DNA of 64,000 nt from an uncultured Bacteroidales bacterium (GCA_947168065.1 CAMVKH010000005.1:91308-155307); one strand, 5' to 3'. Counted from the first letter of the stretch, positions 26,701 to 35,143 are shown. Notes: a model not told the origin generated them from the sequence alone. Numbers and translations are program-made.

Positions 26701-28040
26701 AAGCCGAGAAGCGCGGCCTCAAGTTCAGCTACGCCGAAGTCTTCATCTTCCCCACCGCCCGTGCCCTGGCCGCTCACATCACGGGAGAAAAGGTCCCCGA
26801 TGCAGCGGGAGCTGAAGCCAGCGCTCCGGCGGAGGACGTGGCGCACTACGATTACACGGCCATCGACCAGCTGCTGGCCGCCAATACGCTGGAATCCCTC
26901 GCAACCGGCAAGATGCAGAAGCTGGGCAGGAACATCCTGCTGACGGGCGCCACCGGCTTCCTTGGGATTCACCTGTTGCGGACACTGATTGACTGTACGC
27001 CCAAGAGCACGGTGATCTGGTGCCTGCTGCGCGGCAAGGGAGCAAACCTGACGGCCGAGCAGCGCCTCGCCGGGATGCTCATCTATTATTTTGAGCAGAA
27101 ATACCGCAAGCTTATCGGCACGCGCATCCGGGTGATCGAGGGCGACATCACCAGGCCCGCCTCGTTCGAAGCCCTCCAGGCCACCGGCACGACCTTCGAC
27201 CTGGTCATCAACTGCGCCGCCAACGTGAAGCACTTCTCCAAGGGCAACGACATCGAGGAGATCAACTACGTCGGCGTGAAGAATCTCGTGGATTTCTGCG
27301 AGAAGGCCGGGGCCCGGTTCATCCAGGTCTCCACCGAGAGCATCTGCGGCATGACCGCGGACGGCCAGCCCAAGTTGTTCACCGAACAGCAGCTCTGGAT
27401 CGGCCAGAACACCGACAACCAGTATATCCACTCCAAGTTCCTGGCCGAGCGCCATGTTCTGGAGCACGTGGCGGCAGGTACGCTGCGGGCCAAGATCATG
27501 CGTGCCGGCAACCTGTCACCCCGTGCGGAAGACGGTGAGTTCCAGGCGAATTTCAATGCCAACACCACGATGGGACGCCTCAAGGCATACCGGATGCTGG
27601 GAGCCTTCCCGTATCCGTTGCTCGACATGAAGATGGAATTCTCCCCCATCGACGAGACGGCACACGCCATCGCGCTGCTGGCGACTACGCCTGACGCGAA
27701 CTGCGTGTTCCACATATCGAACGACCACCTGCTGCCGATGGACGACATTCTCTCGCGCATCCACCAGGACGACGGTTCACCGATTGCATACGTGGAACTT
27801 CCCGACTTCGCCGCCCGCATGGAAGCCGCCAAGGCGGATCCGGAGAAAGCCAAGGTGCTTTCGAGCATCATCGCCTACGCCAGCGCTCCCGACGGACCCC
27901 ATACGATGCCCAACATAGCATCCACCTCCTACACGATGCAGGTGCTTCACCGGCTCGGCTTCCGCTGGAATGCCACGGCCAGCGACTATGTGGACATGAT
28001 CTTCGAGATGCTGGCTTCACTCAGATATTTTGACATTTGA
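20769..28040 (+). CDS. Two-module NRPS, C-A-T-C-A-T-R, reductive release
   Basis: 2423 residues from ATG 20769. Module 1: condensation (HHIIFDG at 125-131), adenylation (LLYTSGTTGKPKG from 579), carrier T1 (YGLSSLSAL, likely PPant Ser963). Module 2: condensation (FHHLVFDG, His1141-Asp1146), adenylation (LLYTSGSTGVPKG from 1588), carrier T2 (MGGSSLMV, Ser1969). The terminal thioester reductase has TGATGFLG (2059-2066) and Tyr2219/Lys2223. By hand against GrsA, pocket residues are A1 D-A-G-F-S-G-C-C-Y and A2 D-C-M-F-T-A-G-I-L; I cannot name the amino acids. A leading C domain suggests N-acylation of the first residue, and the reductase suggests release as a peptide aldehyde, which may cyclise. 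T1 lacks the usual GG. No thioesterase, MbtH, PPTase or exporter is nearby. Confidence 0.95.
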   Translation: MSYPLSQSQLSIFLACQGLNENDGNYQQASLYRLPDSVDIKRLVAAFEALIKAHPYVLSRIVLEEGMPRIEDHSIDEWHPLVKEITSIDEVRPTFCRTMNLLKDPLLRIEIYKTKKGNYLYCDLHHIIFDGASTILLTDHLTRAYAGEELPPEPLNGFDIATREEAQRQGETYEEAKKWYAETFGEGAQLYSNIRPDVYDAQPQPYRELLIDLPVKGSVVKALLAKYRCADSVLFTAAFGVTLAAWSAEPKAAFSTIWNGRKGPSMNALTMSVHTMPVLVNADPSQTVPGLLEELRQQISGSRSRAFYSFADCVRDFDFNPPINFGYQGKFAAATVTIRLEGVDIPAEDLRTNPPGLGLTVELFGHDDGSQLLRFWHRPDQYSEKILREFAESFSAVLISMEKAETLADLQYVTAKQRKQLDLFQPAEAAIDTGKTVLDYFKECASRTPDKVAVVYGDKRLTYAELDRLSDNLAAEINKTVKPGGVVSIILGRNEHMATTPVAAIKAGCTYQPLDPTYPSERLGYMVQDAKAGLLIADPGLEQLVEGYKGPVLLTDKIAGLPKGNGKGAPKADDCIILLYTSGTTGKPKGCMLSHTNLLTFCLQSNKQFALGPDSAMTGYASFGFDAFMGDMWRTLCAGATLHIIPEEIRLDLVALNEYFEKNGVTHAFMTTQVATQFALTFPRCKGLKVLSTGGEKLASITPPGFRFYNCYGPTECCCYVVSKLVEKKETNIPIGRPSSGIHVHIATKNGQLLPVGAAGELLVAGRQVGLGYLGLPDKTGEAFIPNPYEKEAAYSRIYRTGDIVRWREDGDIEFIGRKDSQVKIRGFRIELKEVETVILAYPGITDVTVQAFDEEGGGKYLAAYVVSEQPVDVEKLNAFIQEQKPPYMVPAVTMQIDKIPLNVNQKVDRKALPKPQPQQQEHKAVDAPFNILEQEIADLIRDTVNIEGFSLTEPLLYYGLSSLSALRLATELYKKYGVQMNMDSFVKTASLQTIENEVIKALIAGRGAAAQSAMQQADTPQPLTFQQTGVYFDCMKAPQETMYNIPMLWTFPGEVSAQALKKAVEKVLAAHPALQSHFEQKDGQICQVPSDVPIPVSINETDIQSRKEHFILPFNLGKGPLGKVEIVPGKDKTYMLSDFHHLVFDGRSYDIFIEEVCAALEGREIAPENYNYFQYAAWQKESEGSEAFAQAQDFFARQMGGLESPSTVIPDLEHGDHPGREVFLRKFVEADIHPLCKKLGISPASFYLGAAYLTLSAYNANKQVYICTVSNGRGNLKTADSFGMFVNTLALAGDCSVERTGDFLKQCDQDFQATLQHQDYPFARIAADFGFQPQVMLAYQVGVLADYRVNGQPVTGENLDAGAPKFPLSIYIDGSEGKEAIVLGYDNSKYSEALMQAFADAMECVVRGLLQHEKLSEVPFVDGERLKELDGFNHFSQKVDATQTIVSLFREQARRTPDAPAVCYEDYRCTYAEADALTDRIAAAIAARGLKNEDVVSVLIGRSQWMPLASLGILKAGCAYQPLDPSYPEERLNFMVADASARLVIAEKELLPVLKDYKGPVLTTDELESLPEGPVPEGPKPENLFILLYTSGSTGVPKGVMLEHHNLVNFCAWYRKYFDLNEHSRASAYASYGFDCCQMDMYPTLTTGACLYIIPEETRHDMSLLNSFLVNNGITHSFMTTQVGVMYARNYPDNPTLQHLTVAGEKLVSMDPPSYGFHNGYGPTECTILCTIFDVKKREANIPIGHALDNTYMYVVDKDLRRVPVGADGELLITGDACVGRGYLNRPEKTAEVFIENPFRKGMRAYRSGDIVRWRTDGNIEYVGRNDGQVKIRGFRVETKEVEAVIREFPGVKDVTVQAFDASSGGKFIAAYVVSEGNLDTKALSAFILERKPPYMVPASINALDSIPLNVNQKVDRKALPAPVLSASDDYVEPATDTERTLCEVFAHVLDVEKVGALDNFFDMGGSSLMVTNVMVEAEKRGLKFSYAEVFIFPTARALAAHITGEKVPDAAGAEASAPAEDVAHYDYTAIDQLLAANTLESLATGKMQKLGRNILLTGATGFLGIHLLRTLIDCTPKSTVIWCLLRGKGANLTAEQRLAGMLIYYFEQKYRKLIGTRIRVIEGDITRPASFEALQATGTTFDLVINCAANVKHFSKGNDIEEINYVGVKNLVDFCEKAGARFIQVSTESICGMTADGQPKLFTEQQLWIGQNTDNQYIHSKFLAERHVLEHVAAGTLRAKIMRAGNLSPRAEDGEFQANFNANTTMGRLKAYRMLGAFPYPLLDMKMEFSPIDETAHAIALLATTPDANCVFHISNDHLLPMDDILSRIHQDDGSPIAYVELPDFAARMEAAKADPEKAKVLSSIIAYASAPDGPHTMPNIASTSYTMQVLHRLGFRWNATASDYVDMIFEMLASLRYFDI

Positions 28041-28057
28041 CAAATTGCAATCCCGCT

Positions 28058-28567
28058 ATGAAGAAAATTCTCACCCTCACACTGTTGCTGGCCCTGCTGC
28101 CTTTCCTGGCCGGTGCCCAGGAAGGCGTCAAGAAAGTCTATGACGGAACGCTCAACCAGATGGATCAAATCGACAAGGCTGTCCGGCAGGCCAAGGCGGA
28201 CGGCAAGTTCGTGGTCTGCCAGGTGGGCGGCAACTGGTGCCCCTGGTGCCTCCGCTTCGCCGACTTCATCACCAAAGACGCCGAGATCCATCAACTGATC
28301 AGCGACAATTTCGTCTACATCCACGTGGACTATTCGCCCAAGGAATTCAAGAACGACCCCGCCCGGAAGGAGCGCTCCGAGAAGATGATGAAACGCCTGG
28401 GCAATCCGGGACGATTCGGCTATCCCGTGTTCGTGGTCCTCGACGAGAAGGGCAAGGTCATCCACACCCAGGACTCCAGTTTTCTGGAAGAGGGCAAGGG
28501 TTACGACAAGGCCAAGGTCGTCCGTTTCTTCAAGAACTGGACGCCTGAAGCGGTCCGTCAGCAGTAA
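28058..28567 (+). CDS. Secreted thioredoxin-fold protein (CPWC)
   Basis: 169 residues from ATG at 28058; signal peptide MKKILTLTLLLALLPFLAGAQ. The thioredoxin-like domain has the redox motif NWCPWCLRF and the cis-Pro region FGYPVFVVLDEKG, as in the DUF255/thioredoxin_7 group. It should act in the periplasm on disulfides. It starts 17 nt after the NRPS stop codon and may be co-transcribed. A role in the NRPS pathway is possible but unsupported. Confidence 0.85.
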   Translation: MKKILTLTLLLALLPFLAGAQEGVKKVYDGTLNQMDQIDKAVRQAKADGKFVVCQVGGNWCPWCLRFADFITKDAEIHQLISDNFVYIHVDYSPKEFKNDPARKERSEKMMKRLGNPGRFGYPVFVVLDEKGKVIHTQDSSFLEEGKGYDKAKVVRFFKNWTPEAVRQQ

Positions 28568-28585
28568 GGATCTCCGCCGGTTTCG

Positions 28586-28897
28586 CTACGCTTCGTCAAC
28601 GAGTTCCTGCAGGTGCTCGTTGACGCGTACGATATCGGCCAGCAGGTTGTAGAGGCCGTCCTCCGAGAGGACGCCGCGTTTGAGGTCGCCCGGCACCAGG
28701 CCGGCTTCATCGGCCTCGAAATCTTCGCGCCAGGCGCCGCTTTCCAGATAGTCCGTCAGGCGGTCTATGTCGACCTTGACGGTTTCATAGGTATCCAGAG
28801 CCGCTTCCAGCATCTGTACGGCCAGTGCGGTCCGGTCGAACGCCGCTTCCATGGCGACGATGCGCTGGATGGTATATTCGTTGAGTGCCATGCTCAT
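28586..28897 (-). CDS. DUF4298 protein
   Basis: 103 residues (or 101 if the second ATG at 28891 is used). Mostly helical and acidic, with WREDFEADEAGLVPGDLKRG followed by VLSEDGLYNLLAD, the hallmark of DUF4298. No signal peptide, so cytosolic. No function is known. It is convergent with the thioredoxin-like gene and divergent from the GH2 gene. Confidence 0.8.
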   Translation of the reverse strand: MSMALNEYTIQRIVAMEAAFDRTALAVQMLEAALDTYETVKVDIDRLTDYLESGAWREDFEADEAGLVPGDLKRGVLSEDGLYNLLADIVRVNEHLQELVDEA

Positions 28898-28913
28898 GCG
28901 TTTTCTTCCGCTA

Positions 28914-28921
28914 CAAAATTA
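28914..28921 (-). promoter_or_regulatory. -7 promoter box of the DUF4298 gene
   Basis: Minus strand TAATTTTG, 16 nt before the first ATG. Confidence 0.4.
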
Positions 28922-28934
28922 CAGATTTATTTGT

Positions 28935-28942
28935 TATATTTG
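28935..28942 (+). promoter_or_regulatory. -7 promoter box of the GH2 gene
   Basis: TATATTTG, 32 nt before the ATG; divergent from the 28914 box. Confidence 0.5.
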
Positions 28943-28974
28943 TAAGGTAGAATCCCTTAACGGCAACCCCGACC

Positions 28975-31900
28975 ATGAGATTGTCTTCCATCCCCGGCTC
29001 ATTCCGCAGCCTTCTGCTGCTGAGCGTCCTGACGGTTGCCTGCTCGCCGCAGGGCCCTTCCACGAACTTCGCGCTGCGGCACCGCGCCTATCACTCCAGT
29101 GCCATCGACTTCAACGCTACGGCCCAGCTGGCCGTGGACGGTATCATCGAGACCGACATGCCCTACTGGATCGAAGTGTGGAAGAATGAGGACGAAAAGC
29201 TGTCGAAAATCGAGCACGACATACCCTTCGACCCGCGGCCGTGGAGCACCGTAACCGCAGAAGGGCCGCACGCTGAATTGTCCGTACGCACCTTCGGCTT
29301 CCGGGAGCCGGTCGACCGGATCACCATGACCTTTTCGGCAGGTCTGCGAGACGGGGTACAGCAGAGTCCGTATAAAGCCTGCCTGATGAGCCAGGACGGC
29401 AGCGGACAATGGAAAGTGGAAAAACGCTTTCAGGGCGTCTACGGCGGAAAGGCCCTCACCCTGCCCTGGGATGCCCCGCGCAGGATGGCGCCCGAGCGAT
29501 GGAAGTTCATCGTGGACATGCCGGAAGCCGAGACGGTCGTCTGGCAGGAATGGCTCTTTTTCAGGGACGGCAAACGGCTGACGATGCTCACCTCGGAACA
29601 TTTCAGCAGTGTCTGGACCTCCGCCACCGGCGGCCGGGAATGGCTGTCGGTCGATCTGGGGAAGACGCGCAGTTTCCGGGAGATCCGCCTGCACTGGCTC
29701 AACGCCCCGAAGCACGGCGCGCTGCAGGTCGGAACGGATTCCTCCAGCTGGCACACCGTGGCGGAGCTGGGCGGCGACGATGCCGTGCGATGCGACACGC
29801 TGCGCATCAGCGGTCGCGGCCGCTGGATACGGATCCTGCTCGACGCTTCGACCGACGGGATGCCCTACATGCTCAGTGAATGCGAAGTGCTGGGACGCGG
29901 AAGGCAGAAAGCGCTGGTTACGCCCGAAGGCTGGCCTGTGGACGCCTCAGTCCATCACGACCTCGACCACCGTTTCGACCTCGACCGGAACTGGCTTGTC
30001 GCCCGTCAGCCGGAGGCCAACAATCCCGGGAGCTGGATTCCCGCCACGGTGCCCGGCACGGTCCTGTCGAGCTACCTGGACAACGGCATGCTCCCGAATC
30101 CGAATTTCGGTGACAACCAGCAGTATATCAGCGAATCCTACTTCTTGTCGCCCTTCATCTACCGCACCCGCTTCGCCCTCCCCCGCAGCTACCGCTCCGG
30201 CGTTGAAGACGAACGCATGCTGCTGCATTTTGACGGCATCAACTGGAAGGCCATCGTCTTCCTGAACGGATCGCCGGTCGGAACCATCGAAGGCGCTTTT
30301 ACCGATGCCACCTTCGACATCACGCCCCTGCTGACGGCGGACAACCGACTCGAGGTGATTGTCATGCCGCCGGACCATCCGGGCATGACCAAGGCGAACA
30401 CCCTGGAGCGATGTGCCCCCAACGGCGGCGTGCTGGGTGCCGACAACCCCACTTTCCACGCCTCCATCGGCTGGGACTGGATTCCGACCATCCGCGGACG
30501 CAACATGGGCATCTGGAACGACGTGTGGCTCGAACGCATCGGTCCCGTACAGCTCACCGAACCGAGCGCCACGCCCCTCTTTGCGGCGCTGGAGACCCTT
30601 CCTCCCATCCTCGACACCAGCCAGGTGCGGGTACGGCTCAGCGCCACGCTGGTCAACCGGGCAGAATATGCCGTGGAAGCCCTGTGGGAAGGCAGCTACG
30701 GCGACGTCCCCTTCAGCCAGTCCGTCTGGCTGCCTGCGGGCGGATCACAGCGCGTCACGACCGAAATCACCCTCAAGAACCCGCGGCTCTGGTGGCCCAA
30801 CGGCTACGGCGAACCGCATCTCTATACGGTCGACATGCGTATCCGCGGCAGCGATGCGCTCCGGTTCCATTCCGGCATCCGACACTTCGACTACGACACT
30901 TCTGACGGTACGCTCCGCATCTGGGTCAACGGCCGGCGGCTGGTGGGGCGCGGCGGGAACTGGGGTTTCAGCGAGAGCAACCTGCGCTACCGGGCGGAAG
31001 ATTATGAGCGGGCGATGCAGCTGCACCGCCATGAGAACTTCAATCTGGTCCGCAACTGGGTGGGCATGACCGGTGACGAAGAATTCTATGAGGCCGCCGA
31101 CCGCAACGGCATCCTCGTGTGGCAGGACTTCTGGCTGGCCAATCCCGCCGACGGTCCGGATCCCACCGACGAGGCCCTCTTCATGGCCAATGCCGAAAAC
31201 TTGCTGAAACGCATCCGCAATCACCCGAGTCTCCTGCTCTGGTGCGGACGCAACGAGGGCTATCCGCCCGTCTCGCTCGACACGGCGCTGCGCGCGCTCG
31301 TGGCCCGCGAAGATCCGCACAGCTTTTACATCTCCTCCTCGGCCGACGACGTGGTGTCGGGCCGCGGGCCCTACCGCCGCCTCCCTTCCAAAGACTACTG
31401 GCAACTCGACCGGATCCCCGGGTACCCGAACGAAAGCCGCATGTTCCACAGCGAACGCGGCATGCCCAACTTCCCGAACTACGAGAGCCTGATCGAGATG
31501 ATGCCGGCTTCCCAGGCCTGGCCGCCTACCCGCCTCTGGGGCGTCCATGACTTTGCGCTGCAAAGCGCCCAGCGAGGACAGACCTTCATCGATGCCGTCA
31601 ATGCCTATTTCGGGCCCTCTCCCGACGGCGAGACCTTCGCCCGGCGGGCCCAATGGGTCAACTACGACGGCTATCGGGCCATGTTCGAGAGCCGCAGCCT
31701 CGAGCGGCGCGGACTCCTGCTCTGGATGAGCCACCCGGCCTGGCCCTCCATGGCCTTCTGCACCTACGACTGGTTCCTCGACGGCACAGCCGCCTACTAC
31801 GCCTGCCGCAAGGCCTGCGAACCCCTGCATATCCAATGGAACCCGGTCAGCCGGCGGGTGGAAGTCGTGAACTACAGCGCCGGCGATCAGAGCGGGCTGC

Positions 31901-32436
31901 GTGCCGTGGCCACGCTCTTCACGGAAGACGGCCAGGTGGCCAGCCTCCGCGACACGACGCTGGCCCTGCGGGAAGATACGACCACGGAACTTTTCACCAT
32001 GGATTTCCAGCGCGCCGGTCTCAACGGAAACCCGCGCTGGGGCCATCAGGTCTGCTTCCTCCGGCTCCAGCTGTTCGACGGCAGCGAAGTGGTGTCGCAC
32101 AACGACTACGCCATCGCGGCTGAAGAAGACAATTACCGGCAGCTCAACGGCATGCCCAACGCCCATGTCAAACTGTCCCGCCAGCGCGCCCGCAACGGAA
32201 AGCCGGCCGCTGTCACGGTAATCAACACCTCCGACGTCCCGGCCCTGATGCTCCACTTCGTGGCCCGCCGCGGTGACGGCACCCGCATGCTTCCCGCCCT
32301 CTGGTCGGACAACTACATCCACCTGATGCCCGGCGAGGAACGCGTGCTGCACTTCGAGACCCCGGGGGACGACGCACATGCCCTCGTTGAAGTCCGCGGT
32401 TTCAATGTGCCGGTCAGCGAGATACTCGTACGCTAA
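28975..32436 (+). CDS. GH2 glycoside hydrolase lipoprotein with N-terminal F5/8-type domain
   Basis: 1153 residues. The lipoprotein signal ends in SVLTVACSPQ (lipid Cys about 23). Residues about 35-320 look like discoidin/F5-8 type modules (SVDLGKTRSFREIRLHWLN). A GH2 sugar-binding sandwich follows (WIPATVPGTVLSSYLDNGML about 360), then the TIM barrel with FNLVRNWVG, the acid/base Glu761 in WCGRNEGYP and probable nucleophile Glu827 in FHSERGMPNFP. The layout resembles exo-beta-D-glucosaminidases and beta-mannosidase relatives of GH2. The target is probably a beta-linked hexosamine or mannoside, outside the cell or in the periplasm. Specificity is unproved and no SusC/D pair is nearby. Confidence 0.88.
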   Translation: MRLSSIPGSFRSLLLLSVLTVACSPQGPSTNFALRHRAYHSSAIDFNATAQLAVDGIIETDMPYWIEVWKNEDEKLSKIEHDIPFDPRPWSTVTAEGPHAELSVRTFGFREPVDRITMTFSAGLRDGVQQSPYKACLMSQDGSGQWKVEKRFQGVYGGKALTLPWDAPRRMAPERWKFIVDMPEAETVVWQEWLFFRDGKRLTMLTSEHFSSVWTSATGGREWLSVDLGKTRSFREIRLHWLNAPKHGALQVGTDSSSWHTVAELGGDDAVRCDTLRISGRGRWIRILLDASTDGMPYMLSECEVLGRGRQKALVTPEGWPVDASVHHDLDHRFDLDRNWLVARQPEANNPGSWIPATVPGTVLSSYLDNGMLPNPNFGDNQQYISESYFLSPFIYRTRFALPRSYRSGVEDERMLLHFDGINWKAIVFLNGSPVGTIEGAFTDATFDITPLLTADNRLEVIVMPPDHPGMTKANTLERCAPNGGVLGADNPTFHASIGWDWIPTIRGRNMGIWNDVWLERIGPVQLTEPSATPLFAALETLPPILDTSQVRVRLSATLVNRAEYAVEALWEGSYGDVPFSQSVWLPAGGSQRVTTEITLKNPRLWWPNGYGEPHLYTVDMRIRGSDALRFHSGIRHFDYDTSDGTLRIWVNGRRLVGRGGNWGFSESNLRYRAEDYERAMQLHRHENFNLVRNWVGMTGDEEFYEAADRNGILVWQDFWLANPADGPDPTDEALFMANAENLLKRIRNHPSLLLWCGRNEGYPPVSLDTALRALVAREDPHSFYISSSADDVVSGRGPYRRLPSKDYWQLDRIPGYPNESRMFHSERGMPNFPNYESLIEMMPASQAWPPTRLWGVHDFALQSAQRGQTFIDAVNAYFGPSPDGETFARRAQWVNYDGYRAMFESRSLERRGLLLWMSHPAWPSMAFCTYDWFLDGTAAYYACRKACEPLHIQWNPVSRRVEVVNYSAGDQSGLRAVATLFTEDGQVASLRDTTLALREDTTTELFTMDFQRAGLNGNPRWGHQVCFLRLQLFDGSEVVSHNDYAIAAEEDNYRQLNGMPNAHVKLSRQRARNGKPAAVTVINTSDVPALMLHFVARRGDGTRMLPALWSDNYIHLMPGEERVLHFETPGDDAHALVEVRGFNVPVSEILVR

Positions 32437-32442
32437 TTTTGC

Positions 32443-32450
32443 TATCTTTG
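32443..32450 (+). promoter_or_regulatory. -7 promoter box of the M13 peptidase gene
   Basis: TATCTTTG, 30 nt before the ATG at 32481 and just past the GH2 stop. Confidence 0.55.
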
Positions 32451-32480
32451 CGGCCACGAGAATCCATACATCTTCATAAC

Positions 32481-34505
32481 ATGAAAAAAATGTTGTTCTT
32501 TCTGGCCGCTGCCGGACTCATCGCAGTCTCCTGCAGCACCAAACCCGCCAAATCGGCCGGTCTCAACTACGACTACATGGACACCACCGCCCGCCCGGGC
32601 GATGATTTTGCGAAGTACGCCACCGGACACTGGGGCGACTTCAACCCGCAGCCGCCGGAGTATCCTTCCTGGGGCGCTTTCACCAAACTCGCTGAAGAGA
32701 ACACCAAGACCCTGGCCAGCCTGATCCAGGAAATCGCAGCCCAGGACAATGAAAAAGGCAGCGTCGCCCAGAAGATCGGCGACCTCTACAACATGGCCAT
32801 GGACTCGGCACGCCTGAATGCCGAAGGTGCCGCGCCGCTGAAGGCACACCTCGCCGAGATTGACGCCCTCAGCAGCCGCGAAGCGCTCCTGCAATACTGC
32901 GCCAAGGAGCACGACAACCTCCTCTTCGGCATGTATGTCGACGCCGACGAGAAGGATTCCGACAACAACATCGTCGCCATCGTCCAGGGCGGTCTGACCC
33001 TCCGCAACAAGGAATACTACTCCTCCAAGGATCCGCAGAACGTGATGGTCCGCGAAGCCACGAAAGAGCATATGCAGAAGCTATTCGAACTGGCCGGCTA
33101 CCCGGAGAAAGAAGCGGCCGCCAAAGTTGCCCGCATCTGGGCACTGGAGACCGAACTGGCCGCTACGCACTACTCCATGGAAGAGCAGCGCATCCCTGAA
33201 AAGAACTACCACAAGATGAGCGTGGACGAGCTGATGGCTGCCTGCGCTCCCTTCGACTGGAAGAGCTACCTCAAGGATTATCGCTATGACAAGACGACGG
33301 AGGTTGATCTCGGCCAGCCCGAGCCGGTGGCCAAGGCTTGCCGTCTGCTCATGAGCGCTCCGCTCGAGACCCTCAAGGATGTCTATCGCTGGAAGCTCAT
33401 CAACAGCGCCTCCTCCCTGCTGTCCGATGATTTCGCACAGGAGAATTTCGAATACAGCCGCAAGATTTATGGCACCCAGGAGATCACGCCGCGTTGGAAA
33501 CGCGCCGTCAACCTGGTGGACGGCCTGATGTCCGACGCTGTCGGTCAGCTGTACGTCGAGAAGTTCTTCCCGCCGGAGGCCAAGACCGAGATGGTCGAAC
33601 TGGTCGGCAAACTCCAGAAATCGCTGGGTGAGCGCATCCAGGCACAGGAATGGATGACCGAAGAGACCAAGGCCAAAGCCCTCGAAAAACTTGCCGCCTT
33701 CCACGTGAAAGTGGGCTATCCCGACAAGTGGGACGATCTGACGCCGCTGGTCATCGACCCGGAGAAGTCGCTCTATGAAAACGCTCGCGCCGCTTCCGAT
33801 TTCTATTGGGACCTGAATTACGACAAGCGCTACAACAAGCCGGTCGACAAGGACGAATGGCTGATGCCCGCCCAGATGGTCAATGCCTACTACAACCCGA
33901 CCAGCAACGAAATCTGCTTCCCTGCCGGTATCCTGCAGCCGCCGTTCTTCGACCTGCAGGCTGACGCCGCCGCCAACTATGGTGCCATCGGCGTGGTCAT
34001 CGGCCACGAGATGACCCACGGCTTCGACGACCAGGGCCGCCTCTACACGAAGGAAGGCAACCTCCAGAACTGGTGGACCGATGCCGACGCCGAGGCCTTC
34101 AAGAAGCCCTGCGACGCCATGACGGACTACTTCGACAGCCTCTGGGTCATTCCGAACGAACTCCACGCCAACGGCAAGCTCACCCTGGGTGAGAACCTGG
34201 CGGATCACGGCGGCCTCAACATCGCCTACAACGCCTTCCAGATGTGGCAGAAAGAGCATGGCCGCCTCGGCGACGACCACGGTTTCACGCCCGAGCAGCG
34301 CTTCTTCCTCGCCTATGCGAACGTGTGGGCCGGCAGCACCTCCGAAGAGATGCTCCGCTACCAGACCATGATGGACGTGCACTCCGTGCATTACCTCCGC
34401 ATCAACGGCGCTCTCGCCCAGTGCGACTACTGGTATGACGCCTTCGGCGTTCAGCCCGGTGACGCCTATTATGTGGCACCCGAGAACCGCGTGAAAGTCT
34501 GGTAA
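32481..34505 (+). CDS. M13 family (PepO/neprilysin-like) metallopeptidase lipoprotein
   Basis: 674 residues from ATG 32481; lipoprotein signal MKKMLFFLAAAGLIAVSCST. The zinc site is VIGHEMTHGFDD (His509, Glu510, His513) with third ligand Glu571 in LGENLADHGGL, and a NAYYNPTSNEICFPAGILQP substrate segment upstream. The C-terminal YWYDAFGVQPGDAYYVAPENRVKVW is the typical M13 end. It cleaves small peptides in the periplasm or at the surface. A terminator follows at 34554. Confidence 0.96.
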   Translation: MKKMLFFLAAAGLIAVSCSTKPAKSAGLNYDYMDTTARPGDDFAKYATGHWGDFNPQPPEYPSWGAFTKLAEENTKTLASLIQEIAAQDNEKGSVAQKIGDLYNMAMDSARLNAEGAAPLKAHLAEIDALSSREALLQYCAKEHDNLLFGMYVDADEKDSDNNIVAIVQGGLTLRNKEYYSSKDPQNVMVREATKEHMQKLFELAGYPEKEAAAKVARIWALETELAATHYSMEEQRIPEKNYHKMSVDELMAACAPFDWKSYLKDYRYDKTTEVDLGQPEPVAKACRLLMSAPLETLKDVYRWKLINSASSLLSDDFAQENFEYSRKIYGTQEITPRWKRAVNLVDGLMSDAVGQLYVEKFFPPEAKTEMVELVGKLQKSLGERIQAQEWMTEETKAKALEKLAAFHVKVGYPDKWDDLTPLVIDPEKSLYENARAASDFYWDLNYDKRYNKPVDKDEWLMPAQMVNAYYNPTSNEICFPAGILQPPFFDLQADAAANYGAIGVVIGHEMTHGFDDQGRLYTKEGNLQNWWTDADAEAFKKPCDAMTDYFDSLWVIPNELHANGKLTLGENLADHGGLNIAYNAFQMWQKEHGRLGDDHGFTPEQRFFLAYANVWAGSTSEEMLRYQTMMDVHSVHYLRINGALAQCDYWYDAFGVQPGDAYYVAPENRVKVW

Positions 34506-34553
34506 CGACGCCCGTCACGTGGCGCTTCGCCATCTGACTATCAGTCGTTTAAA

Positions 34554-34591
34554 TAAAACCGCTTGCGTAAAAATACGCAAGCGGTTTTTAT
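34554..34591 (+). terminator. Bidirectional terminator between the M13 peptidase and msrA
   Basis: Perfect stem CCGCTTGCGTA / TACGCAAGCGG with an AAAA loop, extended by A and T runs on both sides, between convergent genes. Confidence 0.9.
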
Positions 34592-34627
34592 TAATACGCT
34601 GATACACAAGTACCCTTCTGCCACGCA

Positions 34628-35143
34628 TCAGTCGCGTTCAGGGCGGGCTTCGCGGGCGAAGCGGAAGAGTTCGAGCGGGAGATGGCAATAGCCGTCCGGA
34701 TTCTTGTTCAGGTAGTCCTGGTGGTAGTCTTCGGCACGGTAAAAGTTCTGCAGCGGTCTGACCTCGACGACGAGGGGCGCATCGAACGCACGCTGAACTT
34801 CGTCAAAGATCGAGCGGATCTTCAGGAGGTCGTCCGAATCGGTGTAGTATATACCTGTCCGATAGCGGGTTCCCTCATCTTCCCCCTGCTTGTTCAGCGA
34901 GGTCGGGTCAATGGCTTTGAAGAACATGCGCAGCAGGAACTTCAGGCCGACACGCTCAGGGTCATAGCGGACATGCACCGTTTCGGCATATCCGGTGGTA
35001 TCGGTATAGACTTCCTTGTAGGTAGGATCGGGCGTATGCCCGTTGGCGAAGCCGACCTCTGTCATGACAACGCCCTCGATCTGTTGAAAAAAATGCTCGG
35101 CGCCCCAGAAGCAGCCGCCGGCCAGATAAATGTCTTTATTCAT
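34628..35143 (-). CDS. msrA: Peptide-methionine (S)-S-oxide reductase
   Basis: 171 residues from MNKDIYLAGGCFWGAEHFFQ; the catalytic Cys is in GCFWG. Other MsrA elements are VGFANGHTPDPTYKEV, TGYAETVHVRYDP and the C-terminal FYRAEDYHQDYL. It has no signal peptide, so it repairs oxidised Met in the cytosol. Start 35143 overlaps the upstream TIGR04076 frame by 8 nt, so the two are co-translated. Confidence 0.96.
   Translation of the reverse strand: MNKDIYLAGGCFWGAEHFFQQIEGVVMTEVGFANGHTPDPTYKEVYTDTTGYAETVHVRYDPERVGLKFLLRMFFKAIDPTSLNKQGEDEGTRYRTGIYYTDSDDLLKIRSIFDEVQRAFDAPLVVEVRPLQNFYRAEDYHQDYLNKNPDGYCHLPLELFRFAREARPERD

Noticed and set aside
22842..27467. Minus-strand open frame of 1541 codons
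   Set aside because: It is the antisense shadow of the NRPS; composition is biased and no domain is seen.
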